NCBI RefSeq assembly: GCF_900115805.1
Contig: NZ_FOXU01000002.1
Span: forward strand, 62,001-126,000
Source: Psychrobacillus psychrotolerans
GTDB taxonomy: Bacteria > Bacillota > Bacilli > Bacillales_A > Planococcaceae
Length of the DNA: 64,000 nucleotides
Direction: 5' to 3'
Part shown: positions 24,906 through 34,507 of the stretch, in pieces
Layout of the letters: every line of letters begins with the position of its first letter
How positions within the stretch are numbered: the stretch's first letter is position 1
Notes under the pieces: model-generated
What the model saw: only the letters and a program-made list of their open reading frames with translations
Told to the model about the DNA's origin: nothing
Databases searched by the model: none
Program-made: the position numbers and the translations under genes

Positions 24906-25909
24906 TTCATCGTCAGCAAGTTAAAAAACAACGTATACTTTTTATTGTTTTACTATCGTTGATCGTTATTACTGCTTTTATAAGTGCAGGTATTGGTTAT
25001 TCTACCCTAACCTTTAATCGTCTATTACCAACTTTTTTAGGGCAAGGCACATTTAAAGAGGAATTTGTTTTGTTCTCTGTTCGCTTACCAAGAATTATCA
25101 TTACAATTCTTGCTGGAATGGCTTTAGCGCTATCTGGTGCTATTTTACAAAGCATTACACGTAATGATTTAGCAGATCCCGGTATTATTGGGATTAACTC
25201 CGGAGCCGGAGTGGCAGTTTCAATTTTCTTCTTATTCATACCGATTCAATCTGGTTCTTTTGTATACTTACTACCTTTAGTGGCATTTGTTGGCGCTTTG
25301 ATTACTGCAATTTTTATATATATCCTTTCGTATAACCGAGGAACAGGGCTACAGCCAGTTCGATTAATTTTAGTTGGTGTTGGATTCTCTATGGCTCTTT
25401 CAGGCTTAATGATTGTCTTCATCTCTTCAGCTGATCGTCAAAAAGTAGACTTCATTGCTAATTGGATGGCAGGGAATATTTGGGGTGCAGATTGGCCATT
25501 TATTTTGGCACTTTTACCTTGGCTAATCGTACTTATTCCGTTTACGTTATATAAGGCAAATAAATTAAACTTACTCAACTTAAATGAACCTGTAGCAATT
25601 GGCGTAGGTGTTGCAATTGAGAAGGAGCGTATTACCCTTTTATTAGCCGCTGTGGCTCTTGCAGCATCTGCAGTGTCTGTAACTGGAGGAATTGCTTTTG
25701 TAGGCTTAATGGCCCCTCATATTGCCAAATCATTAGTTGGGCCACGTCATCAATTATTCATCCCTATTTCTATCCTCATTGGCGGTTGGCTCTTGCTATT
25801 TGCTGATACTATCGGTCGCAATGTTATCGAACCAAATGGTATACCAGCCGGAGTAGTCGTTGCTTTAATAGGGGCTCCTTACTTTATGTATTTATTGATG
25901 AGAAAGTAA
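24902..25909 (+). CDS. Ferric siderophore ABC transporter, permease 2 (FecCD family)
   Basis: 335-residue paralogue of the preceding permease, about ten helices. VRLPRIIITILAGMALALSGA, SITRNDLADPGIIGINSGAG and GGIAFVGLMAPHIAKSLVG repeat the same landmarks. The start overlaps the previous stop (ATGA). Together with permease 1, the ATPase and the lipoprotein it makes a full importer. No siderophore biosynthesis gene is in the window, so the siderophore is either made elsewhere or taken from other species. Confidence 0.9.
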   Translation: MIHRQQVKKQRILFIVLLSLIVITAFISAGIGYSTLTFNRLLPTFLGQGTFKEEFVLFSVRLPRIIITILAGMALALSGAILQSITRNDLADPGIIGINSGAGVAVSIFFLFIPIQSGSFVYLLPLVAFVGALITAIFIYILSYNRGTGLQPVRLILVGVGFSMALSGLMIVFISSADRQKVDFIANWMAGNIWGADWPFILALLPWLIVLIPFTLYKANKLNLLNLNEPVAIGVGVAIEKERITLLLAAVALAASAVSVTGGIAFVGLMAPHIAKSLVGPRHQLFIPISILIGGWLLLFADTIGRNVIEPNGIPAGVVVALIGAPYFMYLLMRK

Positions 25910-26064
25910 TTATTTAGTTTACTCTTTTACAATTGGAACTCATTTGCTCAGAAGTTTTTAGAACGTAGCAGTGCAGATCAATTAGTGGATGTATTTCCCA
26001 GTCCACAAGTAATCTTCAGAAGAACGCGAGTATACAATACTGTCGCGCAAGTAAATAATTATAC

Positions 26065-26099
26065 AAAAAAATGGACTACAATTTTTCGTAGTCCATTTT
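26065..26099. terminator. Bidirectional terminator (permease / GDPD)
   Basis: AAAATGGACTAC (26068-26079) pairs with GTAGTCCATTTT (26088-26099). It lies between convergent genes, one base from the GDPD stop. Confidence 0.85.
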
Positions 26100-26100
26100 C

Positions 26101-26820
26101 CTATGATTGAAGGTATTTCCACATTTTCTCTGGGTAGTCCGTGAAAATAGCATCTATCCCAATTTGTTTTAACAAATCTGCATACTTTTCTTCATTGACT
26201 GTAAAAACACGAACTTTTTTACCACTTCCAATTGCTTCTGCTCCCATTTTCCTAAGAACTGTCGGGAAAAATGCATGTAAGGCATCTGCTCCTACCACTT
26301 CAGCATATTTGTGCGGTTCAATCATAACTTCCATAAAGAGTACAGCCGTTTCTATAGGTGGAGCCAATTGTTTAACATTCCGAACCATCTCATGGTTGAA
26401 CGAGGAGATTACGACACGAGCCTCTAATCGATAATCCTTTAACATTTGTAGCACTGCCTGCTCCATACCTTCATATGGAAAAACGTCAGATTTCAGCTCT
26501 ATATTTAGATGATGATGTGTATCTTTAAATACATATAGCACTTCTCTTAGCGTGGGGATTGTTTCTTTTTTAAATTCGTGGGAGTACCAAGAACCAAAGT
26601 CAAATTTCTTTAATTCAGCTAATGTCATATCTTTGATAAACCCTGTTCCATTGGATGTACGATTGATGGTTTCATCATGTATTACAACCAATTCATGGTC
26701 TTTCGTCATATGAACATCGAATTCCACACCATGTATTGGTAGTTTTGCAGCTGCTTTAAAAGCTGCGATTGTGTTTTCTGGATGCGTACCTGAAGAACCT
26801 CGATGGGCATAAATTTTCAT
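26101..26820 (-). CDS. Glycerophosphodiester phosphodiesterase
   Basis: 239-residue GDPD-fold enzyme that hydrolyses glycerophosphodiesters to glycerol-3-phosphate and an alcohol. YAHRGSSGTHPENTIAAF carries the catalytic His and the Glu-Asn pair; GVEFDVHMTKDHELVVIHD (about 36-54) gives the metal-binding Glu/Asp and second catalytic His. The length fits cytosolic GlpQ/UgpQ/YhdW-type enzymes and there is no signal peptide. An AGGAGG site precedes the ATG. Single gene. Confidence 0.92.
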   Translation of the reverse strand: MKIYAHRGSSGTHPENTIAAFKAAAKLPIHGVEFDVHMTKDHELVVIHDETINRTSNGTGFIKDMTLAELKKFDFGSWYSHEFKKETIPTLREVLYVFKDTHHHLNIELKSDVFPYEGMEQAVLQMLKDYRLEARVVISSFNHEMVRNVKQLAPPIETAVLFMEVMIEPHKYAEVVGADALHAFFPTVLRKMGAEAIGSGKKVRVFTVNEEKYADLLKQIGIDAIFTDYPEKMWKYLQS

Positions 26821-26898
26821 GGAGCCTACCTCCTTGTACTATATTCACTTTATTATACCTCTTTGTTTTTTGTATAAGAAAGCACAAATCACCAGCTT

Positions 26899-27612
26899 TT
26901 ATTCCTCTTCTAAAATGTCTTTCAAAAACTTTTCTCTATTTTGTAAAAAGTATTTCGTCAGTTGAAAATGGTCCGTTTCTTCATATTCTATTTCTGTAAT
27001 TTCCCCGTTGTCAAAACTTAGAATAACAGCTTCCGGGTAACCTAATAAAATAGGTGAGTGTGTGGCGATGATAAATTGGCTATCATCTTCTTGTACTAAG
27101 TCATGTAGAATTCTTAGAAACGCTAGCTGACGTGCTGGTGATAAAGCCGCTTCCGGCTCATCTAGCAAATAAATACCTCTACCTCTAAATCTATTAGAGA
27201 AAAGCGAGAAAAATGCCTCTCCATGAGATTGATGGTGTAAGGATTTTCCGCCGTAAGGACCAGTTCCCAGTGTATCTATATGAGTGGCAAAATTATAAAA
27301 TGACTCCGCACGAAGAAAGAAGCCATTGGTAACTTTCGGAAGCCAGGAGAGCCTTATATAATCTCCAAGTGATGATTCTGATGCATCTACCTCGTAAAAG
27401 TTATTCCTTCCTCCTCCAGCCGTATTGAATTCACATTTATCTGCTATAGCTTCTAACAAAGTAGATTTTCCCGATCCATTTTCTCCTACGAAAAAAGTAA
27501 CTTTGTTGTGTAAATCTAGTTGATCTAAGTTTTTGATAGATGGTATAGAAAATGGATACTGATTATAAGATGAAATATTATCTCTTTGGAGTTCAATTCT
27601 TCTTAAAAACAT
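26899..27612 (-). CDS. AAA family (ABC-type) ATPase, AAA_21-like
   Basis: 237-residue soluble ATPase. Walker A is GENGSGKSTLLEA (about 42-54), the signature-like helix is SHGEAFFSLFSNR near 130, Walker B is IYLLDEPEAALSP near 148, and ATHSPILLGYPEA follows. This order is that of small AAA_21/SMC-like chromosome-encoded ATPases that lack transport domains. No toxin or nuclease partner is adjacent, so I would not call it a defence gene. Its start has GAGGTGAAAGG, and a truncated frame ends right at that site. Confidence 0.8.
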   Translation of the reverse strand: MFLRRIELQRDNISSYNQYPFSIPSIKNLDQLDLHNKVTFFVGENGSGKSTLLEAIADKCEFNTAGGGRNNFYEVDASESSLGDYIRLSWLPKVTNGFFLRAESFYNFATHIDTLGTGPYGGKSLHHQSHGEAFFSLFSNRFRGRGIYLLDEPEAALSPARQLAFLRILHDLVQEDDSQFIIATHSPILLGYPEAVILSFDNGEITEIEYEETDHFQLTKYFLQNREKFLKDILEEE

Positions 27613-27621
27613 CCTTTCACC

Positions 27622-27742
27622 TCAATCCATAATTAGTTTGTTACTATATGTATTAGCTAACTCTTTTATAAATTCATATCCTCTATCTGCGAACGGTTCC
27701 ATACCAAGGTCTAAGTCTCTCCAGGTACTTCCCTGGCTAATA
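27622..27742 (-). pseudogene. C-terminal coding remnant between NUDIX and ATPase genes
   Basis: The frame of the NUDIX gene stays open for 39 codons past its TAG, reading CISQGSTWRDLDLGMEPFAD and ending ...TYSNKLIMD at TGA 27624-27622. It has no good start or ribosome binding site. The composition looks protein-like, and the stop abuts the ATPase ribosome binding site as an operon neighbour would. It may be what is left of a gene formerly upstream of the ATPase. The family is not recognised, and chance openness cannot be excluded. Confidence 0.4.
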
Positions 27743-27744
27743 CA

Positions 27745-28167
27745 CTAAGAATGGAGAAGTTTATATGCCAATTTAATATTTGCTTTCAGATAAACTGGCA
27801 AGTCTGGATTATCTAAAATTTCCTGTGTCGATACCCAATAAACTTCACTCACCTCATCCAGGCATTTAGCATAAGGTATGCCAGATTCATGCTCGCAAAG
27901 AAAAACAATGTCTACGACAGTTAAACCCGTATCAGTTACAAATAAAGTACTATTAACATACCTAAGATTGGAAACCTGTACACCCACTTCTTCTGAAATT
28001 TCTCTTTTTAGCGTTTCTTCTAATATATTGGAAGATATCCCATCTTTCTCTACCTTACCTCCAACAAGAGATAATAACCCTCCTGCGTGCTCTTCTTTTT
28101 CACTTCTTCTTATTAACAGCCACTTATCATTTTGGTAGATTGCCCCTTCAACATTAACGATGAACAT
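27745..28167 (-). CDS. NUDIX hydrolase
   Basis: 140-residue NUDIX-fold protein that hydrolyses a nucleoside-diphosphate-linked compound. The NUDIX box is present but stretched: GGKVEKDG, then REISEEVGV, with extra residues between and no glutamate eight residues before the arginine. The metal-binding EE pair is intact. The N-terminal VEGAIYQNDKWLLIRRSEKEE is usual for the family. The substrate is unknown. GGGGGGAAGAT precedes the ATG. Confidence 0.85.
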   Translation of the reverse strand: MFIVNVEGAIYQNDKWLLIRRSEKEEHAGGLLSLVGGKVEKDGISSNILEETLKREISEEVGVQVSNLRYVNSTLFVTDTGLTVVDIVFLCEHESGIPYAKCLDEVSEVYWVSTQEILDNPDLPVYLKANIKLAYKLLHS

Positions 28168-28370
28168 TATCTTCCCCCCTCATTTTGTATATTCTATATA
28201 GCAAAAGTCTTTTCCTCTATTTGTACCTCTTATCTTGAAGAAATGATTATCCTCTCTGTTCCATTTAATTGAAGACGCTGTTTAAGAAAAAGGTCAATTA
28301 ATCGATTATGGATATTTTTATAAGAATTGATTTATACTTTAGAGGATTGATATCAAAAGGAGTAGATTAA

Positions 28371-28769
28371 ATGGAAAAGTTAGCGACATTCTTAATGTTT
28401 CAAGATGACAATGCAGAAGAAGCGATGAATTATTACACAAACCTTATCGAGGATTCTCAAATTACAAGTATTGTTCGTTACGGACCTAATGAATCCGGAA
28501 AAGAAGGAACGGTAATGCAGGCTACTTTTACTTTAAAACAGCAAGAATTTATGTGTATTGACAGTCATGTGAAACATCAATTTTCTTTTACTCCTTCAGT
28601 CTCAATATTTGTTACATGTGATACGGAAGAGGAACTGAACGATCTTTATCAATCACTCAACGAAGGTGGACAAGCACTCATGCCTTTAGGTGACTATGGT
28701 TTTAGTAAAAAGTTTGGTTGGCTAAATGACCGTTTCGGAGTTTCATGGCAACTAAATCTCCCAAAATAA
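28371..28769 (+). CDS. VOC superfamily PhnB-like protein
   Basis: 132-residue protein of the PhnB/3-demethylubiquinone-methyltransferase-like VOC group. TFLMFQDDNAEEAMNYYTNL at the start and GWLNDRFGVSWQLNLPK at the end are conserved landmarks. The fold is a pair of beta-alpha-beta-beta-beta modules. The enzymatic activity of this group is not established. AAAAGGAGTAG precedes the ATG. Confidence 0.87.
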   Translation: MEKLATFLMFQDDNAEEAMNYYTNLIEDSQITSIVRYGPNESGKEGTVMQATFTLKQQEFMCIDSHVKHQFSFTPSVSIFVTCDTEEELNDLYQSLNEGGQALMPLGDYGFSKKFGWLNDRFGVSWQLNLPK

Positions 28770-28849
28770 TAGAAAAACCTTGTTTTTCTCCTCCTAGTAT
28801 CAAAAATAATAATATAATTTCTAACGACATGCCTTAGTAAACACAAGAA

Positions 28850-28876
28850 GAGGGCTTGGAAGTTCTCCAAGCCCTC
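28850..28876. terminator. Hairpin between convergent genes
   Basis: Perfect 11-bp stem GAGGGCTTGGA / TCCAAGCCCTC (28850-28860 with 28866-28876). T-runs are weak on both sides, so termination is plausible but not strong. Confidence 0.6.
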
Positions 28877-28911
28877 TCTATTCAATATCAGGCAACCTAT
28901 TTTAACATTGC

Positions 28912-29790
28912 CTAATTTAGCAAACTTCTTGTATAAAAATGAGTATTACTCACTGTCGTAAATCCAGCTCTTTCATAAATAGACAATGCCTGAGTATTAT
29001 CAGTTTCTACATCCAAATAGACCGATGTTTTCCCCATACGATTAGCTTCGTTTTTACTCCAGTTTAATAAGGATGTTGCCACACCATTATTACGTGCATT
29101 TTCATGAACAGCAAGCCCTGTTGCCCATAGCTTTTCGCCTTCCTCAACTACAGTAACTGTTCCGACTACTTCACCTTGTAAGTAAGCAACCATCAAATGA
29201 CGATTTGGCGTTTGAGTATTAAAAGCAATTAACACTTTAGATTCTTCTTCCGTGTCGCCAAATGCACTTACTAATACGTCAACGACCTCTGACTCTTCTT
29301 TGGTGTATTCTAATACTTCGACTTCACTTTCTATTTCCACTTTTCTCATCGCAGTTGCTACCATTGTTCGCTCTTGAAAATCAAAAGCATATCCAAGTTT
29401 ATGCAGTAGCTGCTTACCTGCTTCCGAGCTTTCTGGATTTAAAGCGATATCTGAAACAGCTGCTCTTACTTCTAGATTTTTGCCCAATTCTCTTACCAGT
29501 CGTTCGCCTATCCCTAATCTCCGAACACCAGGTAGCACAACACTACTCCATTCAAAATCGAGTGTCGCTATTCGATCAATGGACGTTAACACGCCAACCA
29601 AACGGTCGCTATCGTCCTCATAGGCTAGTATGCAAAAACCCTTTGTATAGAAGTCGGATAGCTCCCCTACATTTAGTAGAGAAGTATAATCCACTTTATC
29701 CATGTTTTCTGCCTCAACTATCAATTCCGTTATTTCTTCCATTGTCTCCTCGTCTAAAGGAAAGGACACAGTCATTATAGATATATTCAT
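28912..29790 (-). CDS. Tandem GNAT acetyltransferase
   Basis: 292 residues with two GNAT-like halves. The N-terminal half has VVLPGVRRLGIGERLVREL (about 85-103), and the C-terminal half has the better acetyl-CoA motif GLAVHENARNNGVATSLLNWS near 218, followed by VYLDVETDNTQALSIYERAGF. The second is probably the active domain. The substrate is unknown. AAGGAG precedes the ATG, and the gene starts ten bases after the ABC exporter genes, so it is probably in their operon and could modify a related compound. Confidence 0.82.
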   Translation of the reverse strand: MNISIMTVSFPLDEETMEEITELIVEAENMDKVDYTSLLNVGELSDFYTKGFCILAYEDDSDRLVGVLTSIDRIATLDFEWSSVVLPGVRRLGIGERLVRELGKNLEVRAAVSDIALNPESSEAGKQLLHKLGYAFDFQERTMVATAMRKVEIESEVEVLEYTKEESEVVDVLVSAFGDTEEESKVLIAFNTQTPNRHLMVAYLQGEVVGTVTVVEEGEKLWATGLAVHENARNNGVATSLLNWSKNEANRMGKTSVYLDVETDNTQALSIYERAGFTTVSNTHFYTRSLLN

Positions 29791-29800
29791 TTATTTCTCC

Positions 29801-31624
29801 TTAAGTCTTTGAATTCGTTAACATACTATAATATTTGCCTTTCTTTTGCAACAACTCATCTTGTGTACCCGACTCGATTAGTTTTCCAGCTTCCATCACG
29901 AATATTAAATCAGCTTGGCGTATCGTATTTAGTCGATGGGCTATTACAAAACTCGTTCTTCCCTCCATTAGTCGTTCAAGTGCCTCTTGGATTTTCATCT
30001 CGGTCACAGTATCTATACTCGATGTTGCTTCATCTAATAATAGTATTGCTGGATCTGCAATTAGCGCTCGTGCAATGGATAATAACTGCTTTTGACCTTG
30101 ACTAATTTCTCCACCATCAGCTGATAAAATGGTGTCATAGCCATGTGGTAATTTCATGATGAAATCATGTGCATTCGCTTCTTTAGCAGCGTGTAACACT
30201 TCTTCATCCGTTGCATTTAATTTGCCATATCTAATATTTTCTCTTACCGTCATTTCGAACAAAAACGGATCCTGTAAAACAAATGCCGTTTGACTTCGTA
30301 GTGTATGTCTAGGCAACTCATCGATAGAAATCCCGTCTACTAATATGCGTCCACCATTTACTTCATAAAAACGCGCTAGCAGCTGCATAATGGTCGTTTT
30401 TCCAGCTCCTGTTGCGCCAACTAATGCGGCAGTTTTCCCTGAATCCACATGAAAAGATACATTGGAAATAGTCGGAGACTCATCATCTTTGTTGTAATAA
30501 AACGTTACATCTTCAAATGTTACATTTCCTTTCAATACATAATCTGCATTGTCTAGAGCAGCATCGTCTTCAATTGGCTCATCCATAATAGCAAAAACAC
30601 GTTCCGCACCTGCAATTGCAGACAATACCGTATTGAATTGGTTAGCTAAATCATTTAATGGACGAGTAAACTGCCTTGAATACTCCGTAAAAATAACAAT
30701 CTCTCCTATTGTCACATGTCCATAATAGGCTAATAACCCACCTACAGCAGCAACTAGTGTAAAACTTGTATTATTCAATAAGTTCATCACTTTTGGTATA
30801 AAACCGGAGTAAGTTAAAGCCCAAAATCCAGTTCTCTTTAAGCGTTCACTTTTAATAGCAAACTCTTCTAGCATTCTTCCTTCTTGTGAGAAGGCTTTTA
30901 CAATTCGTTGACCAGAAATTGTTTCTTCAATCATTCCATTTAGTTCACCGACTGCTTTTTGCTGTTCCTTAAATAATTTTGAGGTGCGCTTCGTTATCCA
31001 TCTCATTGCAAAATACATAAAAGGCACAATGATAAGCGTCACTAAGGTCATAAGCGGGCTCAATAAAAGCATGACAACTGTTGTCCCAACCAAAGTTAGA
31101 ATACTTGAAAATACTTGGATAAAGGACGAATTTAAAGTTTGACTAACGTTTTCAATATCATTTGTCATACGACTCATTAACTCGCCGTGCTGGCGTTTAT
31201 CAAAAAAGGACACGGGGAGCTTCTGTAAATGTTCAAATAATCCTGTACGAAGTCTAAATATTGTTTGCTGAGAAATGCCGATCATCCAATAACTTTGCAA
31301 ATAAGTAGCAATAGAGAAAAACAAGTAAACGAAAAGTAATACTCCAATTATTTTGGAAAGACCGACAAATATACTTTTGGAGATATGGTCATCCACAATT
31401 ACTCCGATTAGATATGGTCCAACTAAAGCTAATGCCGAGCTGACAACTACCATCAGAAGAACGATGACTAATAGAAAACGTTGTTCGTCTACTAAATTCC
31501 AAATCCCCTTTAAAACACCCTTCCAATCGGAAGCTTTATCCACCTTCTTTTTATGGTCTTTCTGTAAATCTTCTTTAGTAATAATAGGCTCATAGCCGAA
31601 AGGTTTACGAATGAAGTTCATCAT
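29801..31624 (-). CDS. Heterodimeric ABC exporter subunit (YfiC-like, canonical Walker site)
   Basis: 607-residue half-transporter with six membrane helices (about 50-335) and a C-terminal ATPase. Walker A GATGAGKTT, Walker B ILLLDEATSSID with the catalytic Glu, and switch His in IAHRLNTI are canonical. Its signature is ISQGQ instead of LSGGQ. That matches one half of the asymmetric heterodimeric exporters: this subunit supplies the active Walker side and the odd signature. It overlaps the upstream partner gene by 20 bases. B. subtilis YfiBC is the closest arrangement I recall. The drug or lipid exported is unknown. Confidence 0.88.
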   Translation of the reverse strand: MMNFIRKPFGYEPIITKEDLQKDHKKKVDKASDWKGVLKGIWNLVDEQRFLLVIVLLMVVVSSALALVGPYLIGVIVDDHISKSIFVGLSKIIGVLLFVYLFFSIATYLQSYWMIGISQQTIFRLRTGLFEHLQKLPVSFFDKRQHGELMSRMTNDIENVSQTLNSSFIQVFSSILTLVGTTVVMLLLSPLMTLVTLIIVPFMYFAMRWITKRTSKLFKEQQKAVGELNGMIEETISGQRIVKAFSQEGRMLEEFAIKSERLKRTGFWALTYSGFIPKVMNLLNNTSFTLVAAVGGLLAYYGHVTIGEIVIFTEYSRQFTRPLNDLANQFNTVLSAIAGAERVFAIMDEPIEDDAALDNADYVLKGNVTFEDVTFYYNKDDESPTISNVSFHVDSGKTAALVGATGAGKTTIMQLLARFYEVNGGRILVDGISIDELPRHTLRSQTAFVLQDPFLFEMTVRENIRYGKLNATDEEVLHAAKEANAHDFIMKLPHGYDTILSADGGEISQGQKQLLSIARALIADPAILLLDEATSSIDTVTEMKIQEALERLMEGRTSFVIAHRLNTIRQADLIFVMEAGKLIESGTQDELLQKKGKYYSMLTNSKT

Positions 31625-33341
31625 GTTCGCCCCCCTCTTGTTGTGATTCCGCTATTGCTTTATAAAGAGTGGAGTCCTTCATCAACTCATCATGAGTTCC
31701 ATAAGCAGATACCTGGCCCTCTTCTAATAGTAAGATATGATCTGCGCCCTTTGCAGTTCGGATTTTCTGGGTAATAACAAGCATCGTTGCATTTTCTTCT
31801 TCAAGAGCTTCCCACAACGCATTTTCTGTTGAAACATCTAATGCACTTGTACTATCATCTAATAATAATATTTCTGGTTTCCTTACGAGTGCACGTGCAA
31901 TGGATAATCTCTGTTTCTGACCTCCAGAGAGATTGACTCCCTTTTGCCCTACTCTCGTATTATATTGGTCTGGGAATTGTTCGATAGATTCATGAATTTG
32001 CGCTTGTTTAGCTGCTTCTCTCAGCAACTCTTCCGTCGCCGCCTGATCTCCCCACCCAAGATTTTCTTCTATACTTCCCGTAAAAAGAATAGATTGTTGA
32101 GGAACAAGTCCAATTATCTTTCTTAACTCTTTAAGTGGCCATTCTTTAACATCGATTCCGTCTATTAATATAGTTCCTTCTGTTGTATCGAAAAACCTCG
32201 GGATTAAATTGAGAAGCGTTGATTTTCCAGAACCAGTAGCTCCCATAATCGCAAGCTTGGATCCTGGTTGCACTTTAAAGGAGACGTCTTTTAATACAGG
32301 TAAATCTGTCGTTGGGTAATGAAATGACACATGCTGAAACTCAATTTCTCCTATTCCCGGGGTCGTCCCTTCTGAGTCTTCATTAATAATTTCAATGCCC
32401 TCCTCGACCTTGAGCACTTCCTCCATCCGTTCCGATGATGCTTTTGCTCTAGAGAAGAAAATAATAATGAAAGCAAACATAGAAAAGGCACCTGTCATAC
32501 GCATCGCATAGTTAATAATAGCTACTAGCTCCCCTAATTCCACGTCACCCGTTTGAATTTCTTTTGCTCCAAACCATAATACTGCCAATAAGCTGACATT
32601 CATTACAAAGAGCAATACAGGCAGTATTAACTCCATGATACGGAATGCTTTAACATTATCCACTTTTAAGTTATCTGCAACAGATGCAAAACGACTTGAC
32701 TCAAAATTACCACGCAAATATGCTTTTATTAAACGTACCGCCTGTAAATTTTCTTGTATTTTTCTTGTGACCTGGTCTACCCTTTTTTGAACTTTACTAA
32801 ATAACTTTAAGCCATTCCTACTCATTATGTATAAGAATACAACTAAAAATGGAGCACCTATTACTAAGAACATAGCCAAGTATGGATTCACTATAAAGGA
32901 CATAATAATACTTCCCACGACTAGTAAAGGCGCTCGAAGCATAATACGTAATCCCATAAAAATTAAATTTTGTGTAATTGTCACATCAGTAGTTAAACGT
33001 GTGATTAAACTAGCTGTTGGAAACTTTAAAAAAGTAGCCATTGTAAAGGCTTGCACTTTTTTAAATAATGCCTGACGTATATCAAACCCATAACTCTGCA
33101 CAATATGAGAAGCGATATATGTATTAATAATTCCTGCTAAGAATGCCAAAAAAGATATCCCGAGCATGATACTTCCCCAAAGAATAATAGCTTGCTGGTC
33201 CTCAGCCAAAATACCATCATCAATAATAATAGCGATTAGCAATGGTTGAACAAGCTCTACGGAAAGCTCTACTAACATCAACACTAAAGCGACAATAACC
33301 AATATTTTATATGGAGATAAATAAGAAAGAATTGTCTTCAA
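31605..33341 (-). CDS. Heterodimeric ABC exporter subunit (YfiB-like, degenerate site)
   Basis: 578-residue half-transporter, six membrane helices (about 10-300) plus ATPase. Walker A GATGSGKST and signature LSGGQ are normal, but Walker B reads LLLDDSTSALD (catalytic Glu replaced by Asp) and the switch reads VITQKIR (His replaced by Gln). These are the two substitutions expected in the degenerate half of a heterodimeric exporter. The stop overlaps the start of the YfiC-like gene. The pair plus the acetyltransferase gene form one operon. Confidence 0.88.
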   Translation of the reverse strand: MKTILSYLSPYKILVIVALVLMLVELSVELVQPLLIAIIIDDGILAEDQQAIILWGSIMLGISFLAFLAGIINTYIASHIVQSYGFDIRQALFKKVQAFTMATFLKFPTASLITRLTTDVTITQNLIFMGLRIMLRAPLLVVGSIIMSFIVNPYLAMFLVIGAPFLVVFLYIMSRNGLKLFSKVQKRVDQVTRKIQENLQAVRLIKAYLRGNFESSRFASVADNLKVDNVKAFRIMELILPVLLFVMNVSLLAVLWFGAKEIQTGDVELGELVAIINYAMRMTGAFSMFAFIIIFFSRAKASSERMEEVLKVEEGIEIINEDSEGTTPGIGEIEFQHVSFHYPTTDLPVLKDVSFKVQPGSKLAIMGATGSGKSTLLNLIPRFFDTTEGTILIDGIDVKEWPLKELRKIIGLVPQQSILFTGSIEENLGWGDQAATEELLREAAKQAQIHESIEQFPDQYNTRVGQKGVNLSGGQKQRLSIARALVRKPEILLLDDSTSALDVSTENALWEALEEENATMLVITQKIRTAKGADHILLLEEGQVSAYGTHDELMKDSTLYKAIAESQQEGGEHDELHS

Positions 33342-33423
33342 AATTAAAACACCCCTAGATTCTTCGATACTCGAATTAATTCTTGTAAAACCTATTATGC
33401 CATAAACTCTTCTGAAGACATAG

Positions 33424-33454
33424 AAAAAGATGACTTAATATTTCGAAAGTCATC
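33424..33454 (-). terminator. Terminator of the EamA gene, overlapping its stop
   Basis: GATGACTT (33429-33436) pairs with AAGTCATC (33447-33454), then TTTTT on the minus strand. Confidence 0.8.
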
Positions 33455-34379
33455 CTTTACTTTTACGCATCCATTTAATTTCTCCTGCAATAGAGAGCCA
33501 GGTGACAAATAGAAGCATAATAATTACTCCAATATATTGCCATGATCCAAGTATTTGTCCAAACCAGAATACCGATATAATCATTGCGGTTAATGGCTCA
33601 ATGCTAGAAAGTATACTTGTTTCCACTGCTGTTATGTATTTCATACTAGACAAAAACAAGATAAACGCAATGGTTCCTATTAATATAATAATTACGACGA
33701 TCAAGTTTATAGGAAATACAGTAAGGTGAGTCCATTCATCTGATTTCCATACTTGGGTAACTCCTGCTAGCACTACCCCTCCTACTAACATTCCCCAACC
33801 TACAATAAGAAGAACTCCCCACTCTTTCATTAATCGAGCGGGATAGACGGTATAAATGGAAAAAGCTACACCTACCGCTAAGCCCCAAAGTAAAGCTTCT
33901 TTACTTATTAATAATACCTTCACATTTGCATTCGTTAACAACAAAAACAAACCGATTAGCGTACCGATAATACCTATAATCTGATATTTAGGTGGAAATA
34001 TTTTGTTCTTCCAAGATAAAAATAAAATGATATAGACAGGTCCTAGAAACTGAAGCAGTGTAGCGATTGATGCATTACTTGCTTCAATTGCAGCAACAAA
34101 TGTGTATTGAACACCTAACATTCCTAGCACGCTGAAAACAACTAATTGTTTAAGCCAACTAATATCTGTCCATATCAGAAAAATTTGCTTACCAGTTATG
34201 GCAAGAAAAAATAGTATGCATAAACCGGCCGTTATTAAGCGGACCGTCAAAAAAAAGGAAACAGACAGATTTGTATTATTTAATATCCATTCCATCATGG
34301 GTCCGGTTGCCCCCCATAGTATAGACCCAAGAATTATAAGCAGTATACCTTTGGACCTTGTAAAATCATTTTTTATCAA
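33450..34379 (-). CDS. EamA/DMT family transporter
   Basis: 309-residue membrane protein with about ten helices in two EamA repeats. The first repeat opens ILLIILGSILWGATGPM and the second near residue 165 (WGLAVGVAFSIYTVYPA). SILSSIEPLTAMIISVFWFGQ near 265 is the usual signature helix. Members export amino acids, metabolites or drugs; the substrate cannot be deduced. It is divergent from the PAS-GGDEF-EAL gene. Confidence 0.87.
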   Translation of the reverse strand: MIKNDFTRSKGILLIILGSILWGATGPMMEWILNNTNLSVSFFLTVRLITAGLCILFFLAITGKQIFLIWTDISWLKQLVVFSVLGMLGVQYTFVAAIEASNASIATLLQFLGPVYIILFLSWKNKIFPPKYQIIGIIGTLIGLFLLLTNANVKVLLISKEALLWGLAVGVAFSIYTVYPARLMKEWGVLLIVGWGMLVGGVVLAGVTQVWKSDEWTHLTVFPINLIVVIIILIGTIAFILFLSSMKYITAVETSILSSIEPLTAMIISVFWFGQILGSWQYIGVIIMLLFVTWLSIAGEIKWMRKSKG

Positions 34380-34507
34380 TTAAACACACCACTTTCGAAA
34401 GTACTTTTTACCCACCTGTTTATAAATAAATGAATATATGGTATTATACTAATGACTTTTAGAAACGAAATAAAAAAAATATTAGACTATTTAAGGAGGC
34501 CCTGTAT

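Noticed and set aside
25910-26104. Open frame continuing past the second permease stop for about 64 codons
   Set aside because: No start codon or ribosome binding site and it runs through the terminator; chance openness in AT-rich DNA is the simpler view.
26899-27612. AAA ATPase as part of an anti-phage defence system
   Set aside because: No nuclease, reverse transcriptase, toxin or other effector is adjacent; neighbours are metabolic or decayed.
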